Shown here: positions 9,477-19,370 of the stretch, one piece after another
How positions within the stretch are numbered: position 1 is the first letter of the stretch
Layout of the letters: each line of letters starts with the position of its first letter
Position numbers and translations under genes: made by a program
Notes under the pieces: model-generated
Database searches by the model: none
What the model was told of the DNA's origin: nothing
Seen by the model: only the letters and a program-made list of their open reading frames with translations
Assembly (NCBI RefSeq): GCF_004359215.1
Contig: NC_090612.1
Coordinates: forward strand, 6,328,290-6,369,240
Source: Bremia lactucae
Lineage: Eukaryota; Oomycota; Peronosporomycetes; Peronosporales; Peronosporaceae
Reading direction: 5' to 3'
DNA: 40,951 nt

Positions 9477-9682
9477 TGTTGAATTGAGAGTATATTAAAC
9501 GACGTTATCCTGTCCCCCCATACTCGTATGTTACCTACAACTCTCTCGTGTACGTAGCCAACAGTCGCCTTGCCCTGAAATATCACTGAACCTGGTAGCC
9601 GTTGCACTCCAAACGTCGCTGCACTTAAATAACCGCTGCACGTCAAACGTCACTGTGTCCCAAGAATCGCGTCGTTTCAACA
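9477..9682 (-). repeat. 206-bp copia LTR, left arm
   Basis: Read on the minus strand it starts TGTTGAAACGACGCG and ends ATTCAACA, so the ends form a 7-bp TGTTGAA/TTCAACA inverted repeat. A purine-rich tract, CCCCGGAAGGAG, lies immediately upstream, as expected for a polypurine tract before a 3' LTR. The copy at 17763-17968 has the same length. It follows copia RNase H and the pol C-terminus directly. Confidence 0.8.
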
Positions 9683-11656
9683 CTCCTTCCGGGGATGTCT
9701 TCACACCAGGCACGTAAGCTCGCGCAGTTCACGTAGATGTGGAGCAGCGAATGCCCTGGTGAGAACGTCAGCCCGCATTATTTTAAATTCGCAGTACATT
9801 ACCTTGATCACACCCTTTTTGATGTAGCCCTTCTTGAACTTGTGCCTTACCGCGATGTGTTTCGCTCTTCCCGAGTTGTACTCGCCAGCGATCTGCTTAA
9901 TCGCCACATGGTTGTCGACTTAGAGTATCATTGGAATTTCCATTTTCTTTTTATAAAAACCTCATCCATACGTTCAAGAAGCTCACTTGCCACCAGTGAA
10001 GCCGCATTACACTCTGCTTCTATTGTAGATAGTGCCACGCTTGTTTGTTTCTTGCATATCCACCCAACTATCATTCCGTACATACACAGCACGCCACCAC
10101 TTACCGACTTACAGTCCTTGTGGTCTCCTGCATAATCAGCATCGCTGTAGCCTTGTAACGATACTCGTCCATCTATGGCGTCGTAATCGCTCATCCGAAA
10201 CGATCTATCTCTTGTCCCTTTCACATACGCTCAGCCCATCGCCAATCGCATTCACGTGGCATATGCGCTCGTCGGCTGGCTCAATGCATGTCAAACGCGA
10301 TGTCAGGTCTTGTACAGCGCGCAAGCCATAGCAGTCTCCCGATCAACGATTGAAATGTGGATATAGTCGGTTACTCTATCGTCCCACTTTTTCCTCCAGG
10401 TAGAATACCGCCTTCGCCTTCGCTGTATGGATTATCTCCGATTGTTGTACGCGCCGAATTCGACTGCTCAAGTCCAGTAGTAGCAATAAGCTTTGGATGC
10501 ATTCTTCTTGCTCAAGTCTGTACCCGTCTTCGGTGTCGTGCGTCACTCCCATGTCTAAGAGTTTTGTCAACAATCCAAGGTCCTTTACTTCTAGCACGTG
10601 CATGTCCTTAAAGGGCTGATCGACCATATTCGTGTTCGTTCCCATCACCAAAAGATCATCCACATACACGCCGACTATCGTGGTCTCAGGACTCACCCCT
10701 TTTGAAATACATACAGCTGTCGGTGTAACACTGCGTGAAGCCCTATTTTTCGAGCGTTTTGTGCAGGAGCTCGGTCCATAGTCTACCAGCTTCCTTTATA
10801 CCGTACCAGCTCTTCTTCAGTGGCGATGCTATCTTGCTTCTTTCGCCTTGAACAGATACTTTAATCTTGCCCCCATCCATGACTTTACCTTGAGAAGGAT
10901 GCAAAATGTTTTACAAATCTTCTTCTTTCTTGGCCTTCACGTATGCGCGAAATACGTCACTGCGTCGGGCCCGTCATAGTGATTGTGTCTCCCGTTCAAA
11001 TTCCTCGATGTTCTCGCTGGTACCGTCCACACTGCACGTCCTACTTCCCAATCCCTTGCCTCGACTTCGACGCTTCTTCTATTTCTTGCTACCGCAGCGT
11101 GGACCATCTCGCTCGTCTTTGCCATAGCTCTTTGAAGTTGTCGAAGGTAGCTGCTCCTACCGCTTGCAAGCTTCCTCGCGGCTCGTGACCAACTGCTTGG
11201 GTGTTGGTCCTTCACGTCGAAGCTGTTTCTGGAGGTGACGGCTCCTGTCTCCACCCAGCGTCTCGACATTTTGTACGTGCTGCGTCGTAATTACCACTCG
11301 GTCACGCGGTATGTATACCTTGTATACCTTTGTCTCGTCGGGCTTTTTAATTATAGGGCTGACCTCCGCCCGAGGTTTCCAAGTTCTCTTTTGAGGGTTG
11401 CGGTAGACAGTGCACGGGCTTCCGAATACGACTAGGTCGGATATACTGGGAATTTCTCCTTTAAGCACAATCAAGAGGCGACATGCGCTTTGGAACTGTA
11501 AAGCTTCTCCCCAGAAGACAAAGGTAGGCCCCGCAAAACTCATGCATCTTGCCATATTGAGAATTGTGCGGTGCATCCTTCCCGCCTTTCCTTATGAAGC
11601 TTGATTGTTTGCTTCACTCACCTAACGCAGCACTCCAGTAGAGGTCGACACACTTT
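9683..11656 (-). pseudogene. Ty1/copia integrase C-terminus, RT and RNase H, left arm
   Basis: In minus-strand order: 11157-11576 begins MHRTILNMARCMSFAG and FWGEALQF, the copia integrase core end. An integrase-RT linker follows. About 10760-10870 reads KSLYGIKEAGRLWTELLHKT. Frame 10376-10696 holds the catalytic TTIVGVYVDDLLVMGT (YVDD, two metal-binding aspartates). Frame 9928-10224 is RNase H (GYSDADYAGDHKDCKSVSGG, then STIEAECNAASL). Frame 9701-9907 is the C-terminus (IKQIAGEYNSGRAKHIAVRH and ADVLTRA). Stops and frameshifts separate the blocks, and the N-terminal RT fingers are missing. The 206-bp LTR follows immediately. Confidence 0.88.
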
Positions 11657-12735
11657 TATTCACTACCCTCATTGGTACGTAAGACGTGCCTTGCAATTGA
11701 ACATCCTTTCGTAGTGAACCAAGAAATGTTTAACATCTTTGCAGCCTGATCCTTCGTCTTGGCCCTTGAGGTCGCTACAGATAATACCTCGATGCGGTCG
11801 ATAGGGGAGTTTTTTTCGCTGTCTTGTTTAGCCTGAGCGCTCTTAGATTGCTTTTCTTGTGCGCAGGTAAGGCAATCTGGACGGCTCCGATCTATCAACT
11901 TGATCCATGGTAACGATGCTTTAACCATCTTCTCGACGGTATCAAAAGCGAGATGGCCCAGTCGTTTGTGCAAATTTAACAGTGTGCACTTAATGTTACC
12001 CGCTCGTGCAAAGTCGCCAACTTTAGACAGAGCTCCATGACCGGTGTGTAGCCAGGTCGCGGTATCCAGTGTCGCGTGCCGGAGCCACTCGTCGCAAAAG
12101 GCTCCCCTGTGATCCGCCCATCGCCGCACCCGATCCGCCACTCTCGTCATCGTGGTGGCATCGATGCTGTATACCACCTCGCCATCGTGCCACCGCGCAT
12201 TACTGAGGCTGGTTCGCATTGCCTCACGGGCGTCCCGAACAAGCCGATGCTCCGCTGCCGAGAGGGTGCCGCCGTGCACGGACCGCAGGACTGCTGCTCC
12301 GGGTGCCCACATCGTCGAGCCGTAGAAGTTCGCGTCTTTCGCCGTTGTATCGAACCTCGGGGTGAGATAGACGTCAGCGCTCTGCCGCCCTGCCATTATG
12401 ATGTCGCCGATGGTCCGCCCGGCTCCTGTTGATTCCGACGCCCACTGTCCAACTGCCATTGACGCCATGGTGAGAAGCTCCGCTTGAATATTCGGAACTG
12501 CAATCCCGCCTTCAAGTACGGGTAGCTCGGCCTGCATCTCGCCCATCCAAGCTCGAACCTGCTTGCCATCTCGTTTGCCCCAGACAAAGCGTTTGACGAG
12601 TTGCTGTAGTTGGTCGACAGTTGCTGTAGGTGGCCAGACGTGTCTGGCAACGAAGACGATCTTTGGTACAATGACCGCTGCAGCCAGCGCGGCTCGTTGC
12701 CCTACTGTGTTAGTTTTGGCCCGCGCGAGGTGCAA
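11656..12735 (-). CDS. Chimeric LINE-copia open frame, left arm (359 aa)
   Basis: One uninterrupted frame joins two unrelated retroelements. Residues 1 to about 235 are the LINE region after the RT thumb (HLARAKTNT, AAAVIVPKIVFVARHVWPP, LVKRFVWGKRDG). From about residue 240 it is copia GAG-pre-integrase (NIKCTLLNLHKRLGHLAFDT, with the C-x-x-C of DCLTCAQEK). It ends with scraps of the copia integrase core (AKTKDQAAKM, HVLRTNEGSE). The catalytic integrase aspartate region is deleted. An almost identical 359-residue frame lies in the right arm (6 substitutions). It is probably a fusion created by LINE insertion into, or recombination with, a copia element. There is no evidence that it is expressed. 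Confidence 0.72.
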   Translation of the reverse strand: MHLARAKTNTVGQRAALAAAVIVPKIVFVARHVWPPTATVDQLQQLVKRFVWGKRDGKQVRAWMGEMQAELPVLEGGIAVPNIQAELLTMASMAVGQWASESTGAGRTIGDIIMAGRQSADVYLTPRFDTTAKDANFYGSTMWAPGAAVLRSVHGGTLSAAEHRLVRDAREAMRTSLSNARWHDGEVVYSIDATTMTRVADRVRRWADHRGAFCDEWLRHATLDTATWLHTGHGALSKVGDFARAGNIKCTLLNLHKRLGHLAFDTVEKMVKASLPWIKLIDRSRPDCLTCAQEKQSKSAQAKQDSEKNSPIDRIEVLSVATSRAKTKDQAAKMLNISWFTTKGCSIARHVLRTNEGSE

Positions 12736-14251
12736 TCTCGCGTTGATCGAGCTGATACACGCTTATCAGTTGGCCTTTGTCGCGTCACCAACACTGACTT
12801 GAATACCGAGGTACCTGCAGTGCTCGCCGTCGCGCAAGAGCTTCACATCACCAAGAGAGGCGGGATCAACGACGACACCACTGCGGAGAGGAATTGCCAT
12901 GGTCTTGCTGGCGTTGACTCGAAGTCCGGATGCCGTGCCAAACTGTGCGAGGATCTCCAACACCCTGCTGACTTTCTGTGGAGACCGGACGTAGACAGCC
13001 GTATCGTCGGCGTACCCACAGATCTTCACATTGATCTGTTTGGATCGGCTACTGAGGACTACACCTTCGAGTTCTGTCGTATTCTCGATCTTCTCGTAGA
13101 GTAGCTCTAGTGCCAAGATGAAGAGCAGCGGTGCGAGTGGGCAGCCTTGCCGAATGCCGCACGTGACGCCGATCCAGCTCGACAGGTAGCCGTTCACTAG
13201 GAAGCGGCATCTCGTGTTCTCGTGCAGGACTCCCACAAGCCGCACGAAATTGTCGGGGAATCCCAGGTATCGCAGCGCCGCGAAGAGGAAAGCCGGCTGA
13301 GAGAGTCGTACGCCTTCGCGACGTCGAGTAGCATCGCGAGTCCCTGAGCAAGGTTCTCATCCTCTCTAGCAGCGATCTTCACCGCCACGAACAGATCGAG
13401 GATGGTGTTCATCTCTCTGTTTGGCATGAAGCCGGCCTGCAGCGGGTGCACGGTGCGAGGCAAGAGGGCTCGCAGACAGGTCGCGTACAATCGCGTGAAG
13501 ATCTTGTAGTCCGAGTTCAGGAGCGCGATCGGGTGGAAATCGAGAGGCCGAGCCGCGCTCCGGTTCTTCTTCATGCCTGACACGTGCGAGTCACCGAACG
13601 ACCTCGACACTGACTCGCCCTCGGTCCACCAGTTGAACATCCGTGTGAGCAGAGGGACAAGGTCGTCAATGTGATCGCGGTACCAGTCGTTGCTCAGCTC
13701 GTCGGGGCCGCACGTTTTGCCGCGTTGGCACTTGCGGATCAACTTCCGTACCTCGAGCTCTGTCTTCACGCAGTTCAGTCGCTGCAGCTCGGGAACTGGC
13801 GCTCGTGGTGGCAGTGAGCGGATAAAGTCCTCGATCTTGCCGCTGTCTGCTTCCGGTTGCTGCATGACGGCTTGCCAACGCATGTCCTCGGCCAGCTCTC
13901 TCGAGCGAGTGGGACCATGCTGCGCCCGTCCAACGAGAGAATATACCGTGTTGTCGAGGAACTTGTTTGACACCCTCTGGTAGAACGCTCGTGCCGAGCG
14001 TGCCGAGTGGTACGTGTGGCTCCGCAGCAGTCTCCTCCGCTTCGACGTTTGCCATTTGGCTCTGCAGTTGGCGACCGCTCTTTGCAGCGACTGCACTCGC
14101 TCGGCGCTCGTGTCACCAACAGTGTTGGGCGTGGTCTGGTTGCGCGCTTCGAGCAGAACGTCCTTGAGCTTGATATTGAGGCGCTCAAGCTTCTGTCGGT
14201 ACCCTGCTGCCGCTTTGCTCCTTGCATCGTTCTTTGCAGCTAAATACGATA
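12736..14251 (-). pseudogene. LINE (non-LTR) reverse transcriptase, left arm plus spacer
   Basis: This is a non-LTR RT domain read on the minus strand. In order: KTCGPDELSNDWYRDHI (motif 0/1), HPIALLNSDYKIFTRLYA (motif 2), HPLQAGFMPNREMNTILDLF (motif 3), and AMLLDVAKAYDS with the first catalytic aspartate (motif A). A frameshift near 13300 follows. Then come GVTCGIRQGCPLAPLLF (motif B), GYADDTAVYV (motif C, catalytic YADD) and YLGIQVS. A second frameshift or stop at 12766 precedes the chimeric frame. Positions 13177-14251 are present once only, while 12766-13176 is duplicated in the right arm. No endonuclease domain is visible before 14251. Confidence 0.88.
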
Positions 14252-14252
14252 N
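14252..14252. other. Single ambiguous base at the palindrome join
   Basis: The only N in the window lies exactly where symmetry with the left arm starts: 14253 pairs with 13176, while 14251 no longer pairs. It may mark an assembly join. Confidence 0.9.
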
Positions 14253-14663
14253 TGGCTCGGCGTCACGTGCGGCATTCGGCAAGGCTGCCCACTCGCACCG
14301 CTGCTCTTCATCTTGGCACTAGAGCTACTCTACGAGAAGATCGAGAATACGACAGAACTCGAAGGTGTAGTCCTCAGTAGCCGATCCAAACAGATCAATG
14401 TGAAGATCTGTGGGTACGCCGACGATACGGCTGTCTACGTCCGGTCTCCACAGAAAGTCAGCAGGGTTTTGGAGATCCTCGCACAGTTCGGCACGGCATC
14501 CGGACTTCGAGTCAACGCCAGCAAGACCATGGCAATTCCTCTCCGCAGTGGTGTCGTCGTTGATCCCGCCTCTCTTGGTGATGTGAAGTTCTTGCGCGAC
14601 GGCGAGCACTGCAGGTACCTCGGTATTCAAGTCAGTGTTGGTGACGCGACAAAGGCCAACTGA
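14253..14663 (+). pseudogene. LINE reverse transcriptase 3' half, right arm
   Basis: The frame starts at RT motif B (CGIRQGCPLAPLLFILALE) and includes GYADDTAVYV and YLGIQVSVGDA. It lacks everything upstream of motif B, including the first catalytic aspartate, because the arm begins at the N. It matches 12766-13176 in inverted orientation with very few changes. It cannot be an active RT. Confidence 0.88.
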
Positions 14664-14693
14664 GAAACGTGTATCAGCTCGATCAACGCGAGA

Positions 14694-15773
14694 TTGCACC
14701 TCGCGCGGGCCAAAACTAACACAGTAAGGCAACGAGCCGCGCTGGCTGCAGCGGTCATTGTACCAAAGATCGTCTTCGTTGCCAGACACGTCTGGCCACC
14801 TACAGCAACTGTCGACCAACTACAGCAACTCGTCAAACGCTTTGTCTGGGGCAAACGAGATGGCAAGCAGGTTCGAGCTTGGATGGGCGAGATGCAGGCC
14901 GAGCTACCCGTACTTGAAGGCGGGATTACAGTTCCGAATATTCAAGCGGAGCTTCTCACCATTGCGGCAATGGCAGTTGGACAGTGGGCGTCGGAATCAA
15001 CAGGAGCCGGGCGGACCATCGGCGACATCATAATGGCAGGGCGGCAGAGCGCTGACGTCTATCTCACCCCGAGGTTCGATACAACGGCGAAAGACGCGAA
15101 CTTCTACGGCTCGACGATGTGGGCACCCGGAGCAGCAGTCCTGCGGTCCGTGCACGGCGGCACCCTCTCGGCAGCGGAGCATCGGCTTGTTCGGGACGCC
15201 CGTGAGGCAATGCGAACCAGCCTCAGCAATGCGCGGTGGCACGATGGCGAGGTGGTATACAGAATTGATGCCACCACGATGACGAGAGTGGCGGATCGGG
15301 TGCGGCGATGGGCGGATCACAGGGGAGCCTTTTGCGACGAGTGGCTCCGGCACGCAACACTGGATACCGCGACCTGGCTACACACCGGTCATGGAGCTCT
15401 GTCTAAAGTTGGCGACTTTGCACGAGCGGGTAACATTAAGTGCACACTGTTAAATTTGCACAAACGACTGGGCCATCTCGCTTTTGATACCGTCGAGAAG
15501 ATGGCCAAAGCATCGTTACCATGGATCAAGTTGATAGATCGGAGCCGTCCAGATTGCCTTACCTGCGCACAAGAAAAGCAATCTAAGAGCGCTCAGGCTA
15601 AACAAGACAGCGAAAAAAACTCCCCTATCGACCGCATCGAGGTATTATCTGTAGCGACCTCAAGGGCCAAGACGAAGGATCAGGCTGCAAAGATGTTAAA
15701 CATTTCTTGGTTCACTACGAAAGGATGTTCAATTGCAAGGCACGTCTTACGTACCAATGAGGGTAGTGAATAA
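14694..15773 (+). CDS. Chimeric LINE-copia open frame, right arm (359 aa)
   Basis: This has the same length and domain order as 11656-12735: the LINE post-RT region to about residue 235, then copia GAG-pre-integrase (NIKCTLLNLHKRLGHLAFDT) and integrase remnants. It differs from the left copy at residues 12 (G to R), 79 (A to T), 90 (M to I), 92 (S to A), 200 (S to R) and 271 (V to A). Non-coding parts of the arms are similarly conserved, so the open frame alone is no proof of selection. Confidence 0.72.
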   Translation: MHLARAKTNTVRQRAALAAAVIVPKIVFVARHVWPPTATVDQLQQLVKRFVWGKRDGKQVRAWMGEMQAELPVLEGGITVPNIQAELLTIAAMAVGQWASESTGAGRTIGDIIMAGRQSADVYLTPRFDTTAKDANFYGSTMWAPGAAVLRSVHGGTLSAAEHRLVRDAREAMRTSLSNARWHDGEVVYRIDATTMTRVADRVRRWADHRGAFCDEWLRHATLDTATWLHTGHGALSKVGDFARAGNIKCTLLNLHKRLGHLAFDTVEKMAKASLPWIKLIDRSRPDCLTCAQEKQSKSAQAKQDSEKNSPIDRIEVLSVATSRAKTKDQAAKMLNISWFTTKGCSIARHVLRTNEGSE

Positions 15774-17762
15774 AAGTGTGTCGACCTCTACTGGAGTGCT
15801 GCGTTAGGTGAGTGAAGCAAACAATCAAGCTTCATAAGGAAAGGCGGGAAGGATGCACCGCACAATTCTCAATATGGCAAGATGCATGAGTTTTGCGGGG
15901 CCTACCTTTGTCTTCTGGGGAGAAGCTTTACAGTTCCAAAGCGCATGTCGCCTCTTGATTGTGCTTAAAGGAGAAATTCCCAGTATATCCGACCTAGTCG
16001 TATTCGGAAGCCCGTGCACTGTCTACCGCAACCCTCAAAAGAGAACTTGGAAACCTCGGGCGGAGGTCAGCCCTATAATTAAAAAGCCCGACGAGACAAA
16101 GGTATACAAGGTATACATACCGCGTGACCGAGTGGTAATTACGACGCAGCACGTACAAAATGTCGAGACGCTGGGTGGAGACAGGAGCCGTCACCTCCAG
16201 AAACAGCTTCGACGTGAAGGACCAACACCCAAGCAGTTGGTCACGAGCCGCGAGGAAGCTTGCAAGCGGTAGGAGCAGCTACCTTCGACAACTTCAAAGA
16301 GCTATGGCAAAGACGAGCGAGATGGTCTACGCTGCGGTAGCAAGAAAAAGAAGAAGCGTCGAAGTCGAGGCAAGGGATTGGGAAGTAGGACGTGCAGTGT
16401 GGACGGTACCAGCGAGAACATCGAGGAATATGAACGGGAGACACAATCACTACGACGGGCCCGACGCAGTGACGTATTTCGCGCATACGTGAAGGCCAAG
16501 AAAGAAGAAGATTTGTAAAACATTTTGCATCCTTCTCAAGGTAAAGTCATGGATGGGGGCAAGATTAAAGTATCTGTTCAAGGCGAAAGAAGCAAGATAG
16601 CATCGCCACTGAAGAAGAGCTGGTACGGTATAAAGGAAGCTGGTAGACTATGGACCGAGCTCCTGCACAAAACGCTCGAAAAATAGGGCTTCACGCAGTG
16701 TTACACCGACAGCTGTATGTATTTCAAAAGGGGTGATTCCTGAGACCACGATAGTCGGCGTGTATGTGGATGATCTTTTGGTGATGGGAACGAACACGAA
16801 TATGGTCGATCAGCCCTTTAAGGACATGCATGTGCTAGAAGTAAAGGACCTTGGATTGCTGACAAAACTCTTAGACATGGGAGTTACGCACGACACCGAA
16901 GACGGGTACAGACTTGAGCAAGAAGGATGCATTTAAAGCTTATTGCTACTACTGGACTTGAGCAGTCGAATTCGGCGCGTACACCAATCGGAGATAATCC
17001 ATACAGCGAAGGCGAAGGCGGTATTCTACCTGGAGGAAAAAGTGGGACGATAGAGTAACCGACTATATCCACATTTCAATCGTTGATCGGGAGACTGCTA
17101 TGGCTTGCGCGCTGTACAAGACCTGACATCGCGTTTGACGTGCATTGAGCCAACCGACACAAGCATATGCCACGTGAATGCGATTGGCGATGGGCTGAGC
17201 GTATGTGAAAGGGACAAGAGATAGATCGTTTCGGATGAGCGATTACGACGTTGGAGCCATAGATGGACGAGTATCGTTACAAGGCTACAGCGATGCTGAT
17301 TATGGAGGAGACCGCAAGGACTCATAAGTCAGTAAGTGGTGGCGTGCTGTGTATGTACGGAATGATAGTTGGGTGGATATGCAAGAAACAAACAAGCGTG
17401 GCACTGTCTACAATAGAAGCAGAGTCTAATGCGGCTTCACTGGTGGCAAGTGAGCTTCTCGAACGTATGAGCTACTTGATGAGGTTGAAATAAAAAGAAA
17501 ATGGAAGTTCCAATGATACTCTAAGTCGACATCCATGTGGCGATTAAGCAGATCGCCGGCGAGTACAGCTCGGGAAGAGCGAAACACTTCGCGGTAAGGC
17601 ACAAGTTCGTGAAGGGCTACATCAAAAAGGGTGTGATCAAGGTGGTGTACTGCGAATTTAAAAATAATGCGGACTGACGTTCTCACCAGGGCATTCGCTG
17701 CTCCACTTCTACGTGAACTGCGCGAGCTTACGTGCCTGGTGTGAAGACATCCCCGGAAGGAG
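15774..17762 (+). pseudogene. Ty1/copia integrase C-terminus, RT and RNase H, right arm
   Basis: This mirrors 9683-11656. Frame 15853-16272 (MHRTILNMARCM, FWGEALQF) is the integrase end and is residue-for-residue the same as the left copy. Near 16620-16680 lies SWYGIKEAGRLWTELLHKT. Frame 16733-16936 carries TTIVGVYVDDLLVMG and then stops at GCI, where the left copy reads on. RNase H is in 17320-17493 (KSVSGGVLCMYGMIVGW, STIEAESNAASL). The C-terminus is near 17540-17640. It is interrupted by stops and frameshifts. Confidence 0.87.
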
Positions 17763-17968
17763 TGTTGAAACGACGCGATTCTTGGGACACAGTGACGTTT
17801 GGAGTGCAGCGGTTATTTAAGTGCAGCGACGTTTGGAGTGCAACGGCTACCAGGTTCAGTGATTTTTCAGGGCAAGGCGACTGTTGGCTACGTACACGAG
17901 AGAGTTGTAGGTAACATACGAGTATGGGCGGACAGGATAACGTCGTTTAATATACTCTCAATTCAACA
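17763..17968 (+). repeat. 206-bp copia LTR, right arm
   Basis: It begins TGTTGAAACGACGCG after the purine-rich CCCCGGAAGGAG and ends ATTCAACA. It has the same length as the left-arm LTR at 9477-9682, with a few substitutions. No second LTR in the same orientation is seen, so the copia element is 5'-incomplete. Confidence 0.8.
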
Positions 17969-18082
17969 TCTACTTATTCGAGCGCACTACAAGCTAAAAT
18001 TGACAACGCTGGAAATGATAGCAATCGTCGATCCAAATCAGGTGCAAATTAAACGTCTTTGATTCGGATTGAAACCTTGATC

Positions 18083-18835
18083 TTCAGTATCAACGTACTG
18101 TTCCAACCCTCAAGACCAGCACGTTGCTGCCATATGCAATTGTAGCTGCTATCGGGTCCTTTAGTTTTTTAGTTACGAAATTTCGTCTTCATTCGGGCAC
18201 ATATGGCTACTTGCTCCTTCCCAGAAGCTATCCGTTAGAATCTTAATTCGACGTCGTAAACGCTTGCTTGTTGTTCTTCATTTATCATCGCGTGGTCAGT
18301 ATCACTCTGACTTGCTTCTTGTGATATACCTTGTTGAATAGGCCATATGCTACTGTAAACGTGCCCTTCTTTAGAGCGATTTTATTGTTCTCTTTTCTTG
18401 TCATGTATCCATACTCGCGATGAAGCATCTCCTTGACTTGAAATAAGTTGATATATGTTCTCGGCTATCTTGACAATCTTGTCATAGTCTTCAAATAGAC
18501 ATCCAAACAGGATTACCAGCTGTTCATCCATTGATGTTTCTTGTCCCGTCGCGTGCATCGATATACAAAGCGCGTCAAATTTCAGGAAATGTTCCAAGAT
18601 TTTACGACGCTTGGTGACTTTAATTTACATAACTGACGCCGCAATTAAACCCGATTGTGGACACTTTGTCGCAGAATTTTTTTTTGTATCCCCCATGCCT
18701 CCGCCGTTGACGAGGCATTCCGTGCCATCGACTGTAAGCTCACGCCACGATTGCAATGCCTTCAGGTCGTTGACTTTTGAAGTAGATGACAATGCGTCTC
18801 CCTCTCCTGGGGCGTTCATCTCATCGAGGTGGTCT
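18083..18835 (-). pseudogene. Ty1/copia gag and start of protease, right arm
   Basis: This mirrors 8545-9290. Frame 18625-18819 preserves the Gag N-terminus (MNAPGEGDALSSTSK, VNDLKALQSWRELTVDGTE). Frame 18382-18597 is the Gag core (FLKFDALCISMHATG, EQLVILFGCLFEDYDKIVK). A frame change lies between them. The left copy lost the ATG opening, so the two arms have decayed differently. Confidence 0.68.
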
Positions 18836-19370
18836 GGCAGACCCTATTGCCATCTTCATTCATGCGTTGAACTCTTTCACGAAGTGATTATCTTCGCGGG
18901 GTATATCATGCGATTCGCCCGAGTTTGGGCTCATAACCAGTTGAGTTTAGAAAAAGTCAAATGGTAAAGAATATAATTAGGTTCTTAGTTCGCTGCTTTG
19001 TGTTACCTCTAAGCCATCCCTCTATCCTTCTTAGTGACTTTTTACTGACGTCATCGCTTATATATTTCCAATAGTCTCAGGTATAATTAGATGCACTGGC
19101 TGAGGGCTGCAATTTCAGCCTCATCTCTGATTAGATGCACTAGCTGGCACCAACTGCAGCTCACCTAATTGCATCTGAACAGAGCTCAGTAGAATTGTGC
19201 ACTAATTCAAATGCTGTTGCATCCTTAGCTCTAATGGATCTGATTAGCGGCTTAGAACTTTACGATTCTAGCGTAAATTCTTAAAACGGAAATGGTAGCA
19301 GTGAATTAAGAACTTTGGTGATACGTTAGAATTACAGCCAAATCAGATGCACTAGCTGAAGGTGAGTGAG

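Larger units (their letters stand above)
8004..13176. repeat. Left arm of giant inverted repeat
   Basis: The arm pairs with 14253-19369. Coordinates of matching elements sum to 27429 over the inner two-thirds and to about 27373 at the outer end, so a few small indels have accumulated. Corresponding coding stretches differ by a few substitutions: 6 in a 359-residue frame, 0 in a 139-residue frame, 3 in a 110-residue frame. Outer gag parts are more diverged. The arm contains copia gag (+), a copia LTR, copia pol (-) and LINE 3' sequence (-). Confidence 0.93.
14253..19369. repeat. Right arm of giant inverted repeat
   Basis: This is the inverted copy of 8004-13176. Homology begins immediately after the N at 14252 and fades at about 19369, where AAGGTGAG continues differently from the left flank at 8004. 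It contains LINE 3' sequence (+), copia pol (+), a 206-bp LTR (+), copia gag (-) and part of the TAGATGC repeat cluster. Confidence 0.93.

Noticed and set aside
13197..14282. 361-residue frame reading through the N at 14252
   Set aside because: The first residues come from the right arm antisense strand and only the part from 14251 down is LINE RT. The frame also departs from the RT after motif A.
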